From assembly GCF_024586455.1 (NCBI RefSeq), contig NC_065923.1:36132370-36196369 (forward strand): DNA of 64,000 nt, in the 5' to 3' direction. This document shows, piece by piece, positions 12,542-24,378 of this stretch. The DNA is from Bactrocera neohumeralis. Lineage: Eukaryota; Arthropoda; Insecta; Diptera; Tephritidae. Position 1 is the stretch's first letter; each line of letters opens with the position of its first letter. The notes beneath the pieces are model-generated. The model ran no database searches. It was not told the origin of the DNA and worked only from the letters and a program-made list of their open reading frames with translations. A program made the translations under genes and the position numbers.

Positions 12542-13762
12542 AAAAAGGCAGCTTTGATTAATCATTACTGTTATTTAATGTTCAATATTCAGTCTATTAC
12601 GCTGGCCAAAAAACAGTCAGACTTTTTCATGTGAATTTGGCGTGAAAAATCCTTCTTCGAAATATTATTTTTCTACGTTAGTATGATTGTCAATGACATC
12701 TGTACCAAATGTCACATCAAAATATTAATAGTGTTAAGTATTTGCTTGTCATTTTGAAATAAACAAAGTGCATTCTCAAAGCATACTGGCGGACATGATT
12801 CATGCCGAACTACTCAACCGATTTGCTTATTTTTTCACAAAACGCTTGGCTATCGCCCCTACTATATTCATAATTTTTTATAATTTATTGACAAAGTTAT
12901 GACAAAATTTATGTGAAAAACATGGGGGAAAAAAAATTTATTACTTTTTCATTTATCAATATTTTTTCATGATTTTAAGAAAAAATTGGATTTTTGTGTT
13001 TCAGATGAACCAAACATGAGAAATCGTGTCCGCCAGTGAAAAAATGCATCTCATGCACACAGCCCTTTCTCCGACAGATGTCATCAAAAAATTCCGAAAA
13101 AATTTGTTTATACACTCCACGATATACCTCATGACATGTGAAAAAAGTTCTATTGGAGGATAAAAATTTCTATGAAAAAAAATGTCAAAAAACAGGTCAG
13201 ATTACCATACTGACCCCTTAAGAAATCTCACAAATCGAACATATTATCCGGGTGTCAGCCGCATGAAAATACTTATATAATATTAAGTATATAAGAGCAA
13301 GGAGACAATGAATGGGAAGCATTCAATCCTTTTTATTAATTTTAAGCGTGTGTATACACTGTAAGATGACCGAAACATATGTGTAAAATTAAGCCGAAGT
13401 TCGAAAATCTATATTATGTTTATGGCATCTAGGTGAATCAGTGACCCGACTTTTATTAATTTTTAACACAAGAGCACATTATTATGATAGAAAAAAATAA
13501 AGTGATTCCGTTTATAGCTCGTGTTTCTTGTTTATGCCTATTATTTCTCGTGCGAATGCTTGGTGCAGAAAGCCTCTGGTTCACCGTGTCTGTACCACGA
13601 CCGCACACATTCATACTTGTGTTGATATCATAAAAGGATATCTGTTGACAAATTTATGAATGAAATGCCGGTTTTGAACTTGCCTACATCTATATGATAA
13701 CATCGCTTGTGAATAAGTGCTATGTGTGAGGACGCGCCTGAGTATGTGAAGGAACTTAAATG
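12542..13762. other. Non-coding, contains one inverted repeat
   Basis: No gene was recognised. The inverted pair at 12785-13037 is listed separately. The rest is AT-rich single-copy-looking DNA. Confidence 0.4.
12785..13037. repeat. 16-bp inverted repeat around a 221-bp core
   Basis: ACTGGCGGACATGATT at 12785-12800 faces AATCGTGTCCGCCAGT at 13022-13037, matching 15 of 16 when reverse-complemented. It could be the ends of a small DNA transposon or a structured RNA. No obvious target duplication is visible. Confidence 0.5.
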
Positions 13763-14150
13763 GAGTGGGCGCCAGTTGTGTTAATCAGTCGCACAAAAAC
13801 CTTACGTTCTGTCGTTCGTATAGCGAAAATTTAGAGTGACGTAAAACTTTTTCGTTAAACTCGGAATGCCTTGTGTAGGCGCAGCGTCAATTTTGGCATA
13901 TTTACGTTCGCAAATGTGTTCGAATTTAACCCAATTGTTTGGTAAATTCACAGTAATTGCCTCTAAATTGCAAGAACAGCAAAATAAGAACACGTTAAGG
14001 GTATTCGCGTGTTACTTAAACTTATAAATAGCGACGATTTGGTGTCGGACTTTCTATTGCAGGCAATTACTAAAAACGGTGCCCAGCCTTATTGGCGCCA
14101 CAAAGACCAACTGTCACAATTTCCGCAGCCAATGGTCGCCAATGAGTCAA
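13763..14150 (+). promoter_or_regulatory. TATA-bearing non-coding block, paired with 58746-59150
   Basis: Starts with GAGTGGGCGCC and contains TATAAATA at 14023-14030 followed by a GCGACGATTT block. It ends with an ATGGTCGCCAATGAGTCAAC block at 14132. The same blocks occur in the same order with near-equal spacing at 58746-59150. Alignment needs small indels that break any shared reading frame, so the conserved signal is not obviously coding. It could be a duplicated promoter and leader, or part of an unknown transposon such as an LTR. Confidence 0.45.
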
Positions 14151-14465
14151 CAAACGTGACTTCACACAAATTTCTATATGTGAATATACGAGTACCTCTG
14201 TGTGTATAAATATACCCAGCAGGAAATGGTCTTTTCTGGAATGTTCTCTTGGAAGGAGAAAATTTATATTTGTAAATGCGGAATTTCATTTCTAATAATA
14301 ATTGACATACAGTTAAAATAATATCAAAGCTTAAAGTGTTAAATATAAATATTTATAATATGTTATACGTATGAAAACAAGGAAATTAAGGGATAAACAG
14401 AAGCTCGTCATCTTTTCAATTTATAGGGCAAAACTGAAGTGAGGACTTTACTGATTTTAATATAA

Positions 14466-14765
14466 CGGGTGATTTTTTAGACGCTCATAAATAGTGCAAA
14501 TGTATTGCCAAAATTTGGTTCGGTTCGTGTGACATAGGCACTCGCGTTCATCATTCTGCCGTTATAATCGGTTTCGAACCACGTTTACTCTAGTGTTAAA
14601 TGTGCATCATCAGAGACGCTATTGCTGTGGAGCAAAATATCGAAAAAGATCCGAAGAAGTTCATCAACCATCGTATACAACAAATAGATCTATGCTATGC
14701 ACTCTATGGAAGATCTTGCCGAAGGATCGTAGTTCGCTAGCTAACTAAACCCAAATGGCCTGTGC
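14466..14765 (+). pseudogene. 5' relic of a Tc1/mariner-type element
   Basis: Begins with a CGGGTGATTTTTTAG terminus. It then reads an N-terminal transposase stretch (RDAIAVEQNIEKDPKKFINH, RIQQIDLCYALYG), corresponding to the family's second HTH, where VxExVxEDPxxSIxRRxQxLGLSYGTLWR is usual. Stops follow. The catalytic region is absent. It shares its terminus with the sequence at 40942. Confidence 0.65.
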
Positions 14766-15646
14766 CAATTTCCAAAGAAAATTTTGTAAAGAGTATTCCG
14801 ACTTCTGAGTAACCGAAATTCGAATTCTTTCTTGTTAATCGTTGTCGCCAGTAGTCCTTTTGGGGAAATTTTGCGAATTATTCTTCAATGAATATTTGAT
14901 GCAAGTAAATCCCATCCTCAATGGTGTCAAATCAAACGCTCATGTATTTACGGTGCCCAATATTTTAGACAAGTTTGCTTTTTAATTAGATATTTTGATA
15001 CAAAGCCCCAAAACACAAAGATACCACTGGTATGTTCTTCAATTATATGTGGAGCAAATGAATATTGTTATGGAACTCAAGCTCAATATTACACACAAAT
15101 ATAAACTCTCATACTTCATTCGACAGTGCACGCGCCTCGGCTTAGCCGATTTTTATCCCATTATTGCGTTGCCAAGATGATTCGATGTGACTTGGAGTGA
15201 AGAGACTGCCGACTGGCCATTAAATGTCTGACCTCGCCAAAAGCACACAAATAAAACATGCCTCGGCGAAGCAAAAATGGAGTAAAAGCGCGTAGTGTAA
15301 TATAACAGTAATCAAAGCGAGTAGTAAGACAATATACTCGTACACTCCCATGCGATAGTAAGACCAAAAGTATTTCACATGGAGCATAGTAGGAGGCGCT
15401 TAGATTTATTGTTTAATTTAACTTTGGAAATAGGTTCGCTGAAACGTTTTTCGCCATCCAAGAGCAAGGCAATTAAGTTCTCCGTTAGCGTTATAGAAAT
15501 TCACTTAATCATGGGAGATAAATGTTTTACTGCTTCCCAGTGTTGCAATGCTTTGACTAAAGCTATCAAGTGTTGCTTATAGCCGAGACACTTCATTCTC
15601 TCTATATCAATAAAAGAAAAGTGAAACGAATCACGCATCTGGCTTA
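14766..15646. other. Non-coding, nothing recognised
   Basis: AT-rich DNA between two transposable elements. A 67-codon open frame at 15379-15582 has no recognisable domain. Confidence 0.35.
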
Positions 15647-16701
15647 TTTTATACTCTCGCAACAACGTTGTTCACATAACGGTTGTTTGTAAGTCCTAAA
15701 ACTAAAAGAGTCAGATATAGGGTTATGTATACCAAAGTGATCAGGGCGACGAGTAGAGTCGAAATCCGGATGTCTGTCTGTCCGTCCGTCCGTCTGTCCG
15801 TACGTCCGTCCGTGCAAGCTGTAATTTGAGTAAAAATTGAGATATCATGATGAAACTTGGTACACGTATTCCTTGGCTCCATAAATAGGTTAAGTTCGAA
15901 GATGGACAAAATCGGCCCACTGCCACGCCCACAAAATGGCGGAAACCGAAAAGCTATAAAGTGTCATAACTAAGCCATAAATAAAGATATTAAAGTGAAA
16001 TTTGGCACAAAGAATCGCATTAGGGAGGGGCATATTTGGACGCAATTGTTTTGGAAAAGTGGGCGTGGCCCCGCCCCCTACTAAGTTTTTTGTACATATC
16101 TCAGAAACTACTATAGCTATGTCAACCAAACTCTACAGAGTCGTTTTCTTCAGGCATTTCTATATACAGTTCAAAAATGGAAGAAATCGGATAATAACCA
16201 CGCCCACCTCCCATACAAAGGTTATGTTGAAAATCACTTAAAGTGCGTTAACCGACTAACAAAAAACGTCAGAAACACTAAATTTTACGGAAGAAATTGC
16301 AGAAGGAAGCTGCACCCAGGCTTGTTTTTTTAATTGAAAATGGGCGTGGCCTCGCCCACTTATGGACCAAAAACCATATCTCAGGAACTACTAGAACGAT
16401 TTCAATGAAATTCGGTATATAATATTTTCTTAACACCCTGATGACATGTACGAAATATGGGTGAAATCGGTTCACAACCACGCCTTCTTCCAATATAACG
16501 CTACTTTGAATTCCATCTGATGCCTTTTCTGTATAATACGAGTATATACATTAGGAACTATGATGATAGCGGAATAAAACTTTAAAAAATACGGTATTTG
16601 AAAAATATGTAAATGACGTATAATGAAATCTCGATTATCACTTTATCATGCGAGAGTATAAAATGTTCGGTGACACCCGAACTTAGCCCTTCCTTACTTG
16701 T
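15647..16701 (-). mobile_element. Asymmetric 1-kb repeat, copy 1
   Basis: Runs from TTTTATACTCTCGCAAC to CCTTCCTTACTTGT. The interior holds a TTCACATAACGGTTGTTTG block, a CTGT/CCGT microsatellite, several GGGCGTGGC/CACGCCCAC blocks and ATCTCAGGAACTACT-type repeats. The same sequence in reverse forms 59491-60376, and twice in a fold-back it forms 48313-50465. The 16-bp TTTTATACTCTCGCAA sequence occurs inverted near both ends, but one end extends about 36 bp further (ACAAGTAAGG...). No protein is encoded; open frames on both strands reflect base composition. Confidence 0.8.
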
Positions 16702-16857
16702 TTTTTCTGCCTTTGTGTTGTTGTTACTCAGAATATTGCTGTCATGGAAAATTTAAGAAGAGCCAAAAGCGAGATCTAAGCTTAGACAGTTGTATAAACA
16801 TTATTACTACAAAGTTGCATTCCCAGACCATGAAATGCCTTCTGCCTACCTAGTTTG

Positions 16858-17030
16858 CCCAATACTACAGGTTGAAACCAATGAATTACCATTTGGAAAC
16901 AGCAATATTCATTATTGTTTGTTGTTTTTGAATGGTAGACTGATTAAAACAGAAATTTCGTCTGTGCGTATCACATGACTTTACAAAGAGTTTCTTCATA
17001 AATCCATTGGTTTCAACCTGCAGTATTGGG
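16858..17030. repeat. 173-bp stem-loop MITE candidate
   Basis: A 26-bp arm beginning CCCAATACTACAGGTTGAAA faces its reverse complement at 17005-17030 with one mismatch, around a loop of about 121 bp. The size and structure fit a small MITE or a structured RNA. No clear target duplication is seen. Confidence 0.6.
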
Positions 17031-17939
17031 TATATAACAAAAATATTTCAAGCGAGAAACCACCGCACAGCCTGGTTTGTTGCTTGCCCTTTTGACGTCG
17101 CCGAAAGTCGCTTTGGTGTTCGCTATCACTATGACAACATTGAGCGATTTATAATTATAAGAAGACACATGCAGCGATTTAACTAGAACTAGTTCGAGCA
17201 AATTGGATTTGTACCAATTATATACCTATGGAATTTTTGATGCGTTATGCTTTTCTATTGGTTATATTTTGCCATATTCCAATTGACAATTTTTATACTT
17301 TCATACATACATATGTATATCAAATACACTAGTAATAACAATGAAATCATCATTCTGAGTTCAGGTCCATTTACATAAGAAAAAAAATCACAACATTGGA
17401 GCTGTTCACAACAGACGGGTGAAAATGCTAACGAGAAATTATCAGACAATCGCGGATAGAAATCACAAATATTAAACTTTGCTAGCGAATCTGACTCAAT
17501 ATAATATTTTTAAAATTACCTGCGGCTCCAAGCGTCAAGCCGAACATTAACTGACAGCAACCCAGATCAATACAACACATTTCAAAATATATGTATGCGT
17601 TTATATACAAATCAGTACAACGATATTTACTTTTTTGTGACCCGGTGTACATATATATTAATATATCAGCTTACAAATGCACATATTTATAGGTAGAATT
17701 TTTAAACTTGTCAAATGTCAAAATAACTTTAAATTAAAAAAATATATATATTTATTGTAATTGCCGCCAAGTATTTTTCTTCTTCACTGCCAACGAATAT
17801 TTTTGGGTTTTTATTTATTTTTGTTCAACTAACGGGAGAGATCTTGATTGCGATCTTGTACAATATGATTAGTGTTCGATTATTGTCTCCTTAAATATCA
17901 TATGCTCATACTCATATTGCAGTTGGTAGGTGTTTAGTA
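17031..17939. other. Non-coding, nothing recognised
   Basis: AT-rich DNA without a supported gene. Confidence 0.35.
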
Positions 17940-18860
17940 TACATAGCTCAGGTTTGACTTTTTACTCAGCACTTAAATAGTGGAGTTACGAACGGTGCTA
18001 ACGAATACCTGGCGATTTCCGAAATAAGATAGTCTGACTTACGTAACAGGGACTATGGAAAGCCGATCTTCTTTCCCTACGCCCGTTGGGCCAGCTATGA
18101 AACAGAACAACAACAATATAAAAGAACTAAAGAGGATCGGTTTTCCTGATAAAGAAATTAGATAAGAGGGTAGCGTTCGTAATGAGTTCGAAATCAGCCG
18201 GCACAAATACAACAGTTCAGCTCGCTCCATGGGCAAGGGCTGGCTAAAATCTTAGGCCGAAGCTAAGCTTAGTTCCAGGAAGGCAACAAAACCAGCGGCA
18301 GCAGAAACCAAACGTTGTAGCCAAGGTATGCTTACAAACCGGGTAAGGCAAGGAGATGTCACAAGTTTCGTAGTGCGTCTGCCAAATAATTTCTAAGGTC
18401 CATGACCCAGCGAAAGCAAGGTAAGCCGAGAAGCCTCGTGCTGGCTACTTACTTCGAATAATGCTTTGATTGCGCAAAAGCGTTTCTACCTAATTTTAAG
18501 CTCAAATCACCAGCAGGAGCAGCCAAGTAACAGGGGTCTGCTGAAAAGGCTAAGCCGTCAGCCAAATTTCGAAGACAGAGGTTGTGTGCCCACTAATTCG
18601 TTTACTGATGTTGCCTGGAAACAAATTATCATTAGTGGGCTGGATGACGGAGATCGTGAAGGAAATATTCCCAGAGCCAGTGGATGTGCGAGGAAGCTAT
18701 GCTGACAAATATGGCACTGGAACCAATATTAAGCATTTCGGGATCTAACTTCAGATTTTACGATAAACCTGGAATGGGTTCTAGGACATAGTGATATATT
18801 TGCAAAGGGAGGTTTAGAGAGGGCATGAGAAAGTAAGAGAATATTGTGTCGGTGGTTTCA
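17940..18860 (+). pseudogene. Possible non-LTR retrotransposon ORF1 relic
   Basis: GC and codon texture differ from the flanks. Broken frames read WKQIIISGLDDGDREGNIP, then MLTNMALEPIL, and an upstream Lys/Arg/Ala-rich stretch. These faintly resemble ORF1 (gag-like) proteins of RNase H-bearing insect non-LTR elements. No catalytic motif is present and there are many stops. The resemblance is from memory and weak; another retroelement is possible. Confidence 0.35.
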
Positions 18861-18996
18861 TAATGGGTCTCCTAAAGGCTTCGGATTTCTTTTTCATAGT
18901 TTCGGACAATATTTTGGTTCAACCAAATAGTTGTATACCTATATAAAATTGATTAAAATTACTAGTTGTGTCGACTGATCATTTTAATATATTATA

Positions 18997-19934
18997 CAAG
19001 GTCTGTCGCAAAAGAAACAGGAATGTTGAAAAAAACAACAAAACATTAATATTTTTCAAAAGTTATATTTCTTTATTCAAAGTAGTTTCCTTGTGCTTCG
19101 ATACAGCGTTTAGCCCGGTCAATTAGCTTTTCAAATGAGTGGTTAGGGTCATTTTTCGGAATGCTCTTGAGAATGTCGGTCGTCGCCTTTTGGATAGCTG
19201 AAATGTCCTGAAACCAGTGTCCTTTCATGGGCAAATGAAGTTTTCCAAATAGGTAAAAATCACAGGGTGCCAGATCAGGTAAGTAGGGTGAGTGATTAAT
19301 GGTTAATATGGAGTTTTTTGTCCAAAAATCAGTGACAGGCGTCGACCGATGACACGGCGCATTATCGTGCAACAGGCGCCAGGACCCTGCCTCTCGGTAT
19401 TGTGGTCGAGCACGACGAATGCGTGACAAAAGACGCTTCATAACACCAAGGTAAAACACAGCATTAATCGTTTGGCCAGGTGGGACGAACTCTCGGTGTA
19501 CAATACCCTCGGAATCGTAAAAACAAATCAGCATTGTCTTTATTTTTGACTTCTGAAGACGACCGACTTCTGATCGTCAGAGAGGTCCTCATGATCTTCT
19601 TGGAATCGCTTAACCCACTCATACACATTACTACGGGATAGGCACGGATCATCATAAACTTGTTTCATCATTTGAAATGTTTCAGCAAACGTTTTCCCAA
19701 GTTTAAAACAAAATTTAATATTCGCTCTTTGTTCAAAATGCACTTTACGACCGATGACCAAAAGCTGCTGTCACTTTTTGATCGATAACATCGATTGTAG
19801 TTATCCAATTGTCTTAAAATTTTTACGAAATGCCAACAAGAGAACAAACTTTTTCTTTCATATACCCACAAATAGGTGGCGCCACCAGAAACAGTTATGT
19901 TTAAAAAGTTCTGTTTCTTTTGCGACAGACCTTG
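18997..19934 (-). mobile_element. Internally deleted mariner with perfect 24-bp TIRs
   Basis: The terminal inverted repeats start CAAGGTCTGTCGCAAAAGAA and match over 24 bp. TA dinucleotides flank both ends (18995-18996, 19935-19936). At 938 bp it is shorter than a typical mariner of about 1.3 kb. The minus strand encodes an HTH part (IKFCFKLGKTFAETFQMMKQ, then SRSNVYEWVKRF). A deletion then joins it to the catalytic part (FYDSEGIVHREFVPPGQT; LLHDNAPCHRS with the second Asp; SPYLPDLAPCDFYLFGKL with the third Asp; C-terminal KRCIEAQGNYFE). The region carrying the first catalytic Asp is missing, so it cannot transpose alone, but its ends look mobilisable. Confidence 0.9.
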
Positions 19935-19936
19935 TA

Positions 19937-21159
19937 TATTATATAACTCCACAATCTCTATAACCGCTGCTATTTAGCTGAACAGAATAACAATCATGAC
20001 CATTACGTTCAAAAGTTTTGAGACTTGAAAAGCTTTAAGTGTTAATACGTTTTATTCGAGGAAACAAAAGGTTTTGGAGCAAATCATACAATGGTTTTAA
20101 TCTACTTCATATCAACACCATTATTCGCTTAAACCTTTCAAACATCAGGAATAACAGATACCATATATCAACGTATGGTCTTCTCCATCACTGTATTCTA
20201 TGCCATATGTGTTTGTTCAATTCCTAAACTGTGTTTTACTTTGACTTATCTACATTGGGTATTATTAATCAATACACACATTCATCGATTCCAATCAGAA
20301 GTCGTGACATCATTTCCGAGTTAGAGAGCTGACAACGTTCCATTATAATTATTTACCTGCAGCACTCATATTAGCCTATGCTCATAAATATTCAAATACA
20401 AAATTATGGCATAGATTTGTTTTAACTAGACAGTTATGTGTGCATGCACTTGGAATTAATTTCATTCATGACAACAGTGCCTCCAGGTTTCAGGTGTCAG
20501 CAAGCTCATAAATGCATTAACAGTAATATTTATTTACCTCTAGTAAGTAGACCTATGATAAAAGCACATATAATAAATTTTATCTTTTTCAAATGTAGGG
20601 ACAAAATTTTCGCGTAAAGCTTACTGTTTCTTTTATCGCGTTGACACTCTATACGCTATTGCAAACCATTTTGCCTCACAGCGCTATTTTACTATTGTGG
20701 TAAAATTTTGGTTGCTATGGTACTCGAATGTTAAGTAGCCAAACGCCTGTAAATTTGTAAGCATTTTCGCTGACCGAGTAAGTAATATATACGAAATCCG
20801 GTTATACGAAAACATTTATTTACTCTTAAAAAGTTTGGGTGAGGCTACATTTTATTAATATTATTAACAACTCAATTTTCTAATAGTAAATTTATACTTA
20901 TATGTTTAGTTAGTTTTGTGTATCATTTTTGCAGCCATTTCTTGTTAATTTGTCCAGCTTTTACTCCTCATTAAGAGCCCCACAGCAGATCTTTCAATTT
21001 AATGCTAATCCAATGCAAAAGCTATTGATTTTGTTTTATCAGTGAACTCAGAAAACTTTTTAATTTCTTGAATTCCTATTGACAGTTACGGAACTTTTCA
21101 GAATACAATTTTCAAAATTCAATATTTATCACTTACGGTAGGTAGTGGTTTTATAGGTG
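19937..21159. other. Non-coding, nothing recognised
   Basis: AT-rich DNA with no recognised gene or repeat. Confidence 0.35.
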
Positions 21160-21950
21160 CTAGTGTGAAAATTGGTTGATGGTGAAACCTTATACCTCAA
21201 GAGCGAGAAGACCAACTTCAACCAAACTTTGTGCCTAAAATTATCTCGACTTTCTAAGGTTTGCTTATGGATATGGAAAAAATCGGGCTGTAGCCACGCC
21301 TATTTCTTGAATATCAGAATGCTTTCAGAATATGCCATTTCTCACCCAAAAATAGTCGAAAACCGACCACACTCCCAGTTACCCTAATACCTATAACTGA
21401 CTTTGTAGCGAAAATATCTGTCAACCTGCGAGAAATATTATTATTTAAAGGGAATGATTTTCTGATAATTGTGTACCCTTGGGTCGGAATTGAATAAAAT
21501 CAAGACAATACTTCCTCACATATACATAACTAATGTAAAGATTTTCAAATTTTCGCTTGACTTTATAACGTATATATCTGTGAATACTCATATTCACTCA
21601 ATACTTCTCAAAGCTCCCACATACCTAATTTAAAGATTTTCGAACTTTCTGTTAACTTTATATCGAATCAACCGATCAAAATGTGGTATGTCTGAATAAA
21701 TCTAATAACAGTGTGTTGTTATGCCTAAAATGAATAAATTTGTGACAATAATAACCCTAGGCCATATGTGATCTACGAGTTTTAAACTTCCGCCAGAATT
21801 TATAGCGTGTACGTACCTGTATATCGGTCAACAAGTAAGATGTGTTAGCAAAACTAAGTGAACGTACATTATCGGATGTAATTTTCAGAAGTGTTTTCAA
21901 TGAGGCAATACTTTTCGGAATTGATCTGTTAGGGTGCTCGCATAGTAGAC
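21160..21950. repeat. Diverged non-coding transposon-like repeat
   Basis: Carries phrases typical of the dispersed non-coding repeats seen elsewhere here (ATATGGAAAAAATCGGGC, AGCCACGCC, a recurrent 'ATCTGTGAATAC...' pattern) and reiterated TTTATAACG/TATCTGT units. No ends were defined. Confidence 0.35.
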
Positions 21951-21954
21951 GCTT

Positions 21955-22135
21955 GCAGCCGAGAAGAGCGCATTTTCCGATTTTCGGAAAAGAAAGTTCG
22001 GCACGTTATCGCTGAAATACAGCCACAATGGCTGCAAAAAGTGGTCGAAAATTTAGCCTGCCCTCTGTAATTTATTATAGCCAGCCGCTGCCGTCACTTG
22101 CCCGCAATAATTTGAAAGCATAGCTGCAAATTCTT
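21955..22135 (+). pseudogene. C-terminal fragment of a Tc1/mariner-type transposase
   Basis: Reads VIAEIQPQWLQKVVENLA followed, after a stop and a shift, by SRCRHLPAII, matching the family tail EIQPExLxKVVENW...RGxHLPEIIFK. Only the last sixth or so of the gene remains. Confidence 0.6.
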
Positions 22136-22342
22136 TTTTCCTTCTTCTTGAAAAGTATACACATACAAAAAACACCCTTTATTATAAGTATATTAAAGCT
22201 TCTTAAACTCAGGCAAGCTGTTGGAGATACTTATGGCACAGTTCAATCTCTGATCATACACCTTTCTGAAAAGATGCGTCAATATACATATACCAACTTT
22301 CATCATTGTGATGCCAAAAACAGTTAGTAGAATAAGTACGGA

Positions 22343-22760
22343 AGGCTAAGTTGGAGTGCATCCCAACAATTTATACTCTCGCAACTTGCAAAAATCAAAA
22401 CAAGGAAAATACCTGACGTCAATCAGAAGATCGAAATCCAAACATATATTATACATATGTATACGTATACTCTATATAACTCATACACTGACCGATATAT
22501 TCGGCATAAGGTAAACAAATAAAATCATTACATATATGAAGTATATGGGAGTTAGGGTAGTACCGAACCGATTTTATCTATTAACTATGCCACATACCAA
22601 TCATATAAAGTAAAGTCAGCCAAATGTTCGAAAATATATGATATAAGTAATAAACGCCCTTTAATTTTCTATGTAATTACTCAAATATGTATTCAGTATA
22701 AAGTCACCAGGAAGATCTAAAGACTTTATATAGAGTATATGGCTGCTCAGCGAATTATTG
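22343..22760 (+). repeat. Dispersed repeat shared with 38255-38760
   Basis: Begins AAGGCTAAGTTGG...TCCCAACAATTTATACTCTCGCAACTTGCAA and continues through blocks ending ...AGTCAGCCAAATGTTCGAAAAT. The copy at 38255 has the same blocks in the same order. The TATACTCTCGCAAC core is also the terminus of the 1-kb repeat at 15647, so the families may be related. Confidence 0.5.
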
Positions 22761-23326
22761 AATAAGAATTTTAGTGGATCTTATATGCCGGTCCTTAGAT
22801 ATGCGATTTCAACTAAAAATGGGTGGTGTCGCTCCCTATTTTGACACCAGATCCTCAAAGCCCGTGACATCCTAAATGTAAAATTTAATGTCTCTGACGC
22901 GGGCACGTCCACTTTTCAAATGTTTTCAAACCAAAGGTGTCCCACCTTTATGAATTCGTTGCACCAAATTTGCAACAATCTTTTTACCTGTTGACTTCAT
23001 AATTCAATTAATGTTCATCTGAAAAGGTTTGATTAAGTAAAATAAGCATTTAATTTATTTTCTCTTTCGTTGCCCTCTTAGTCTGCAAAAGCGTTTGATT
23101 TTTGCACTCATTTTGCTTTTATAATAGTTACGTGCAGATAACAGTTCTATGTATGTATACAGCTGCTTGTCTATCAGTGGAAGCAATAAACTGCGTCAAA
23201 ATTCATTATTGTCTTTGTCTTCGCACTCTGTGGGAGTTCGTATTGCAGATGGAAAAATCGGACCATTATCACGACCACAAAAGTAGTTAATTGATGAAGT
23301 ACAATACAAAATATTAAAAACTAAAG

Positions 23327-23358
23327 TAAATAAAATAAAATAAAATAAAATAAAATAA
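23327..23358. repeat. AAAAT pentanucleotide microsatellite
   Basis: About six tandem TAAAA units. Confidence 0.85.
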
Positions 23359-23926
23359 CTAAACTAAATACTAAAAACTAAAATCTAAAGAGCTGCTACT
23401 ACGAAATAATTGATAGATTAATTAAAAAGCAGCTTTGAAAAGTTTAGTGAAGTCTTGTTTTTGAATTTTCTGAGAAAGTTTACGATAGTAAGTGTAAATA
23501 TTTTCTATATTAACAGGAAAAAATGATTCGAGCAGACATAAAGCGCACTTCTTAAATAAATGTGATTTTTAAAAGTAAGAGTGTTTGATTGAGGTTAGAG
23601 ATATTTTAACTTAAATTGAAATAAGATCAGCATTTGCAGGAACCACCGACATTGGAAAAATATGGCATATTGCATGCAAGCCGACCAATCATAATCAAGT
23701 TATTTAATAGAAACTTTTTTATTTGTGAAGTGTTTTATGCACCGAAGTTATTTATCTTTTTTTATATTCAAAGAATTGTCAAAAACCTCACCAGATAACC
23801 TGAATCAAGAAATTTTGGCAATGGGAATTTTGCTGGAATATAGCGCGAATTAAAAAAAATCATGCCTCAGTAGGTTTTTTTGAGTTCCATATAGCTTATG
23901 CTTATGATGCCACGGATATGTCACTA

Positions 23927-24378
23927 CACTCGTGGCCACGCAAACCTTACCACCAAAAATTTGCAAGTTGTGTGATTATATTTTATAGCGGTATATTTTT
24001 CGGTATAGATTTTTTATTTATAAATAAGTTAATGACATGTTATTAATCAAAAATATTATAAATTAAAAACAAACCACATTCAGCTATAGATAAATCAATT
24101 GAAAGATAATGAGCCTTACAAAATGAGCTCGAAATGTGATGAAAAATTGAATTTTTTTTTAATTTAATTTCATTTACACTATACCTGAAACAAAAATTTA
24201 ATTTAATTTTTTTTTTATTATTGAAACACGAAGTTTAATAGGTGTATCACTTTAAAAACAATAAAATCGGCCGCTTTTGTGTAAGCACGGAAAAGCTAAT
24301 TTGTGTATTACTCATTAAACGTAATAAACTAAAAACTATAATTATAATTAGATAATATAATTTAGTTTACTTATGCTT
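23927..24378 (+). mobile_element. TA-flanked MITE, copy A, 3' end lost
   Basis: Begins after a TA with CACTCGTGGCCACGCAAACC and follows the copy at 43344-43921 block by block (TTATAGCGGTAT, GTTAATGACATGTTATTAATC, TTCAGCTATAGATAAATC, AAAATCGGCCGCTTTTGT) up to TAGTTTACTTATG. There it is replaced by RTE-derived sequence. The remaining quarter and the right inverted repeat are missing. Confidence 0.8.

Larger units (their letters stand above)
22136..23926. other. Non-coding, mostly dispersed repeat
   Basis: Contains the repeat at 22343-22760 and the AAAAT microsatellite at 23327-23358. Otherwise AT-rich with no gene recognised. Confidence 0.35.
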
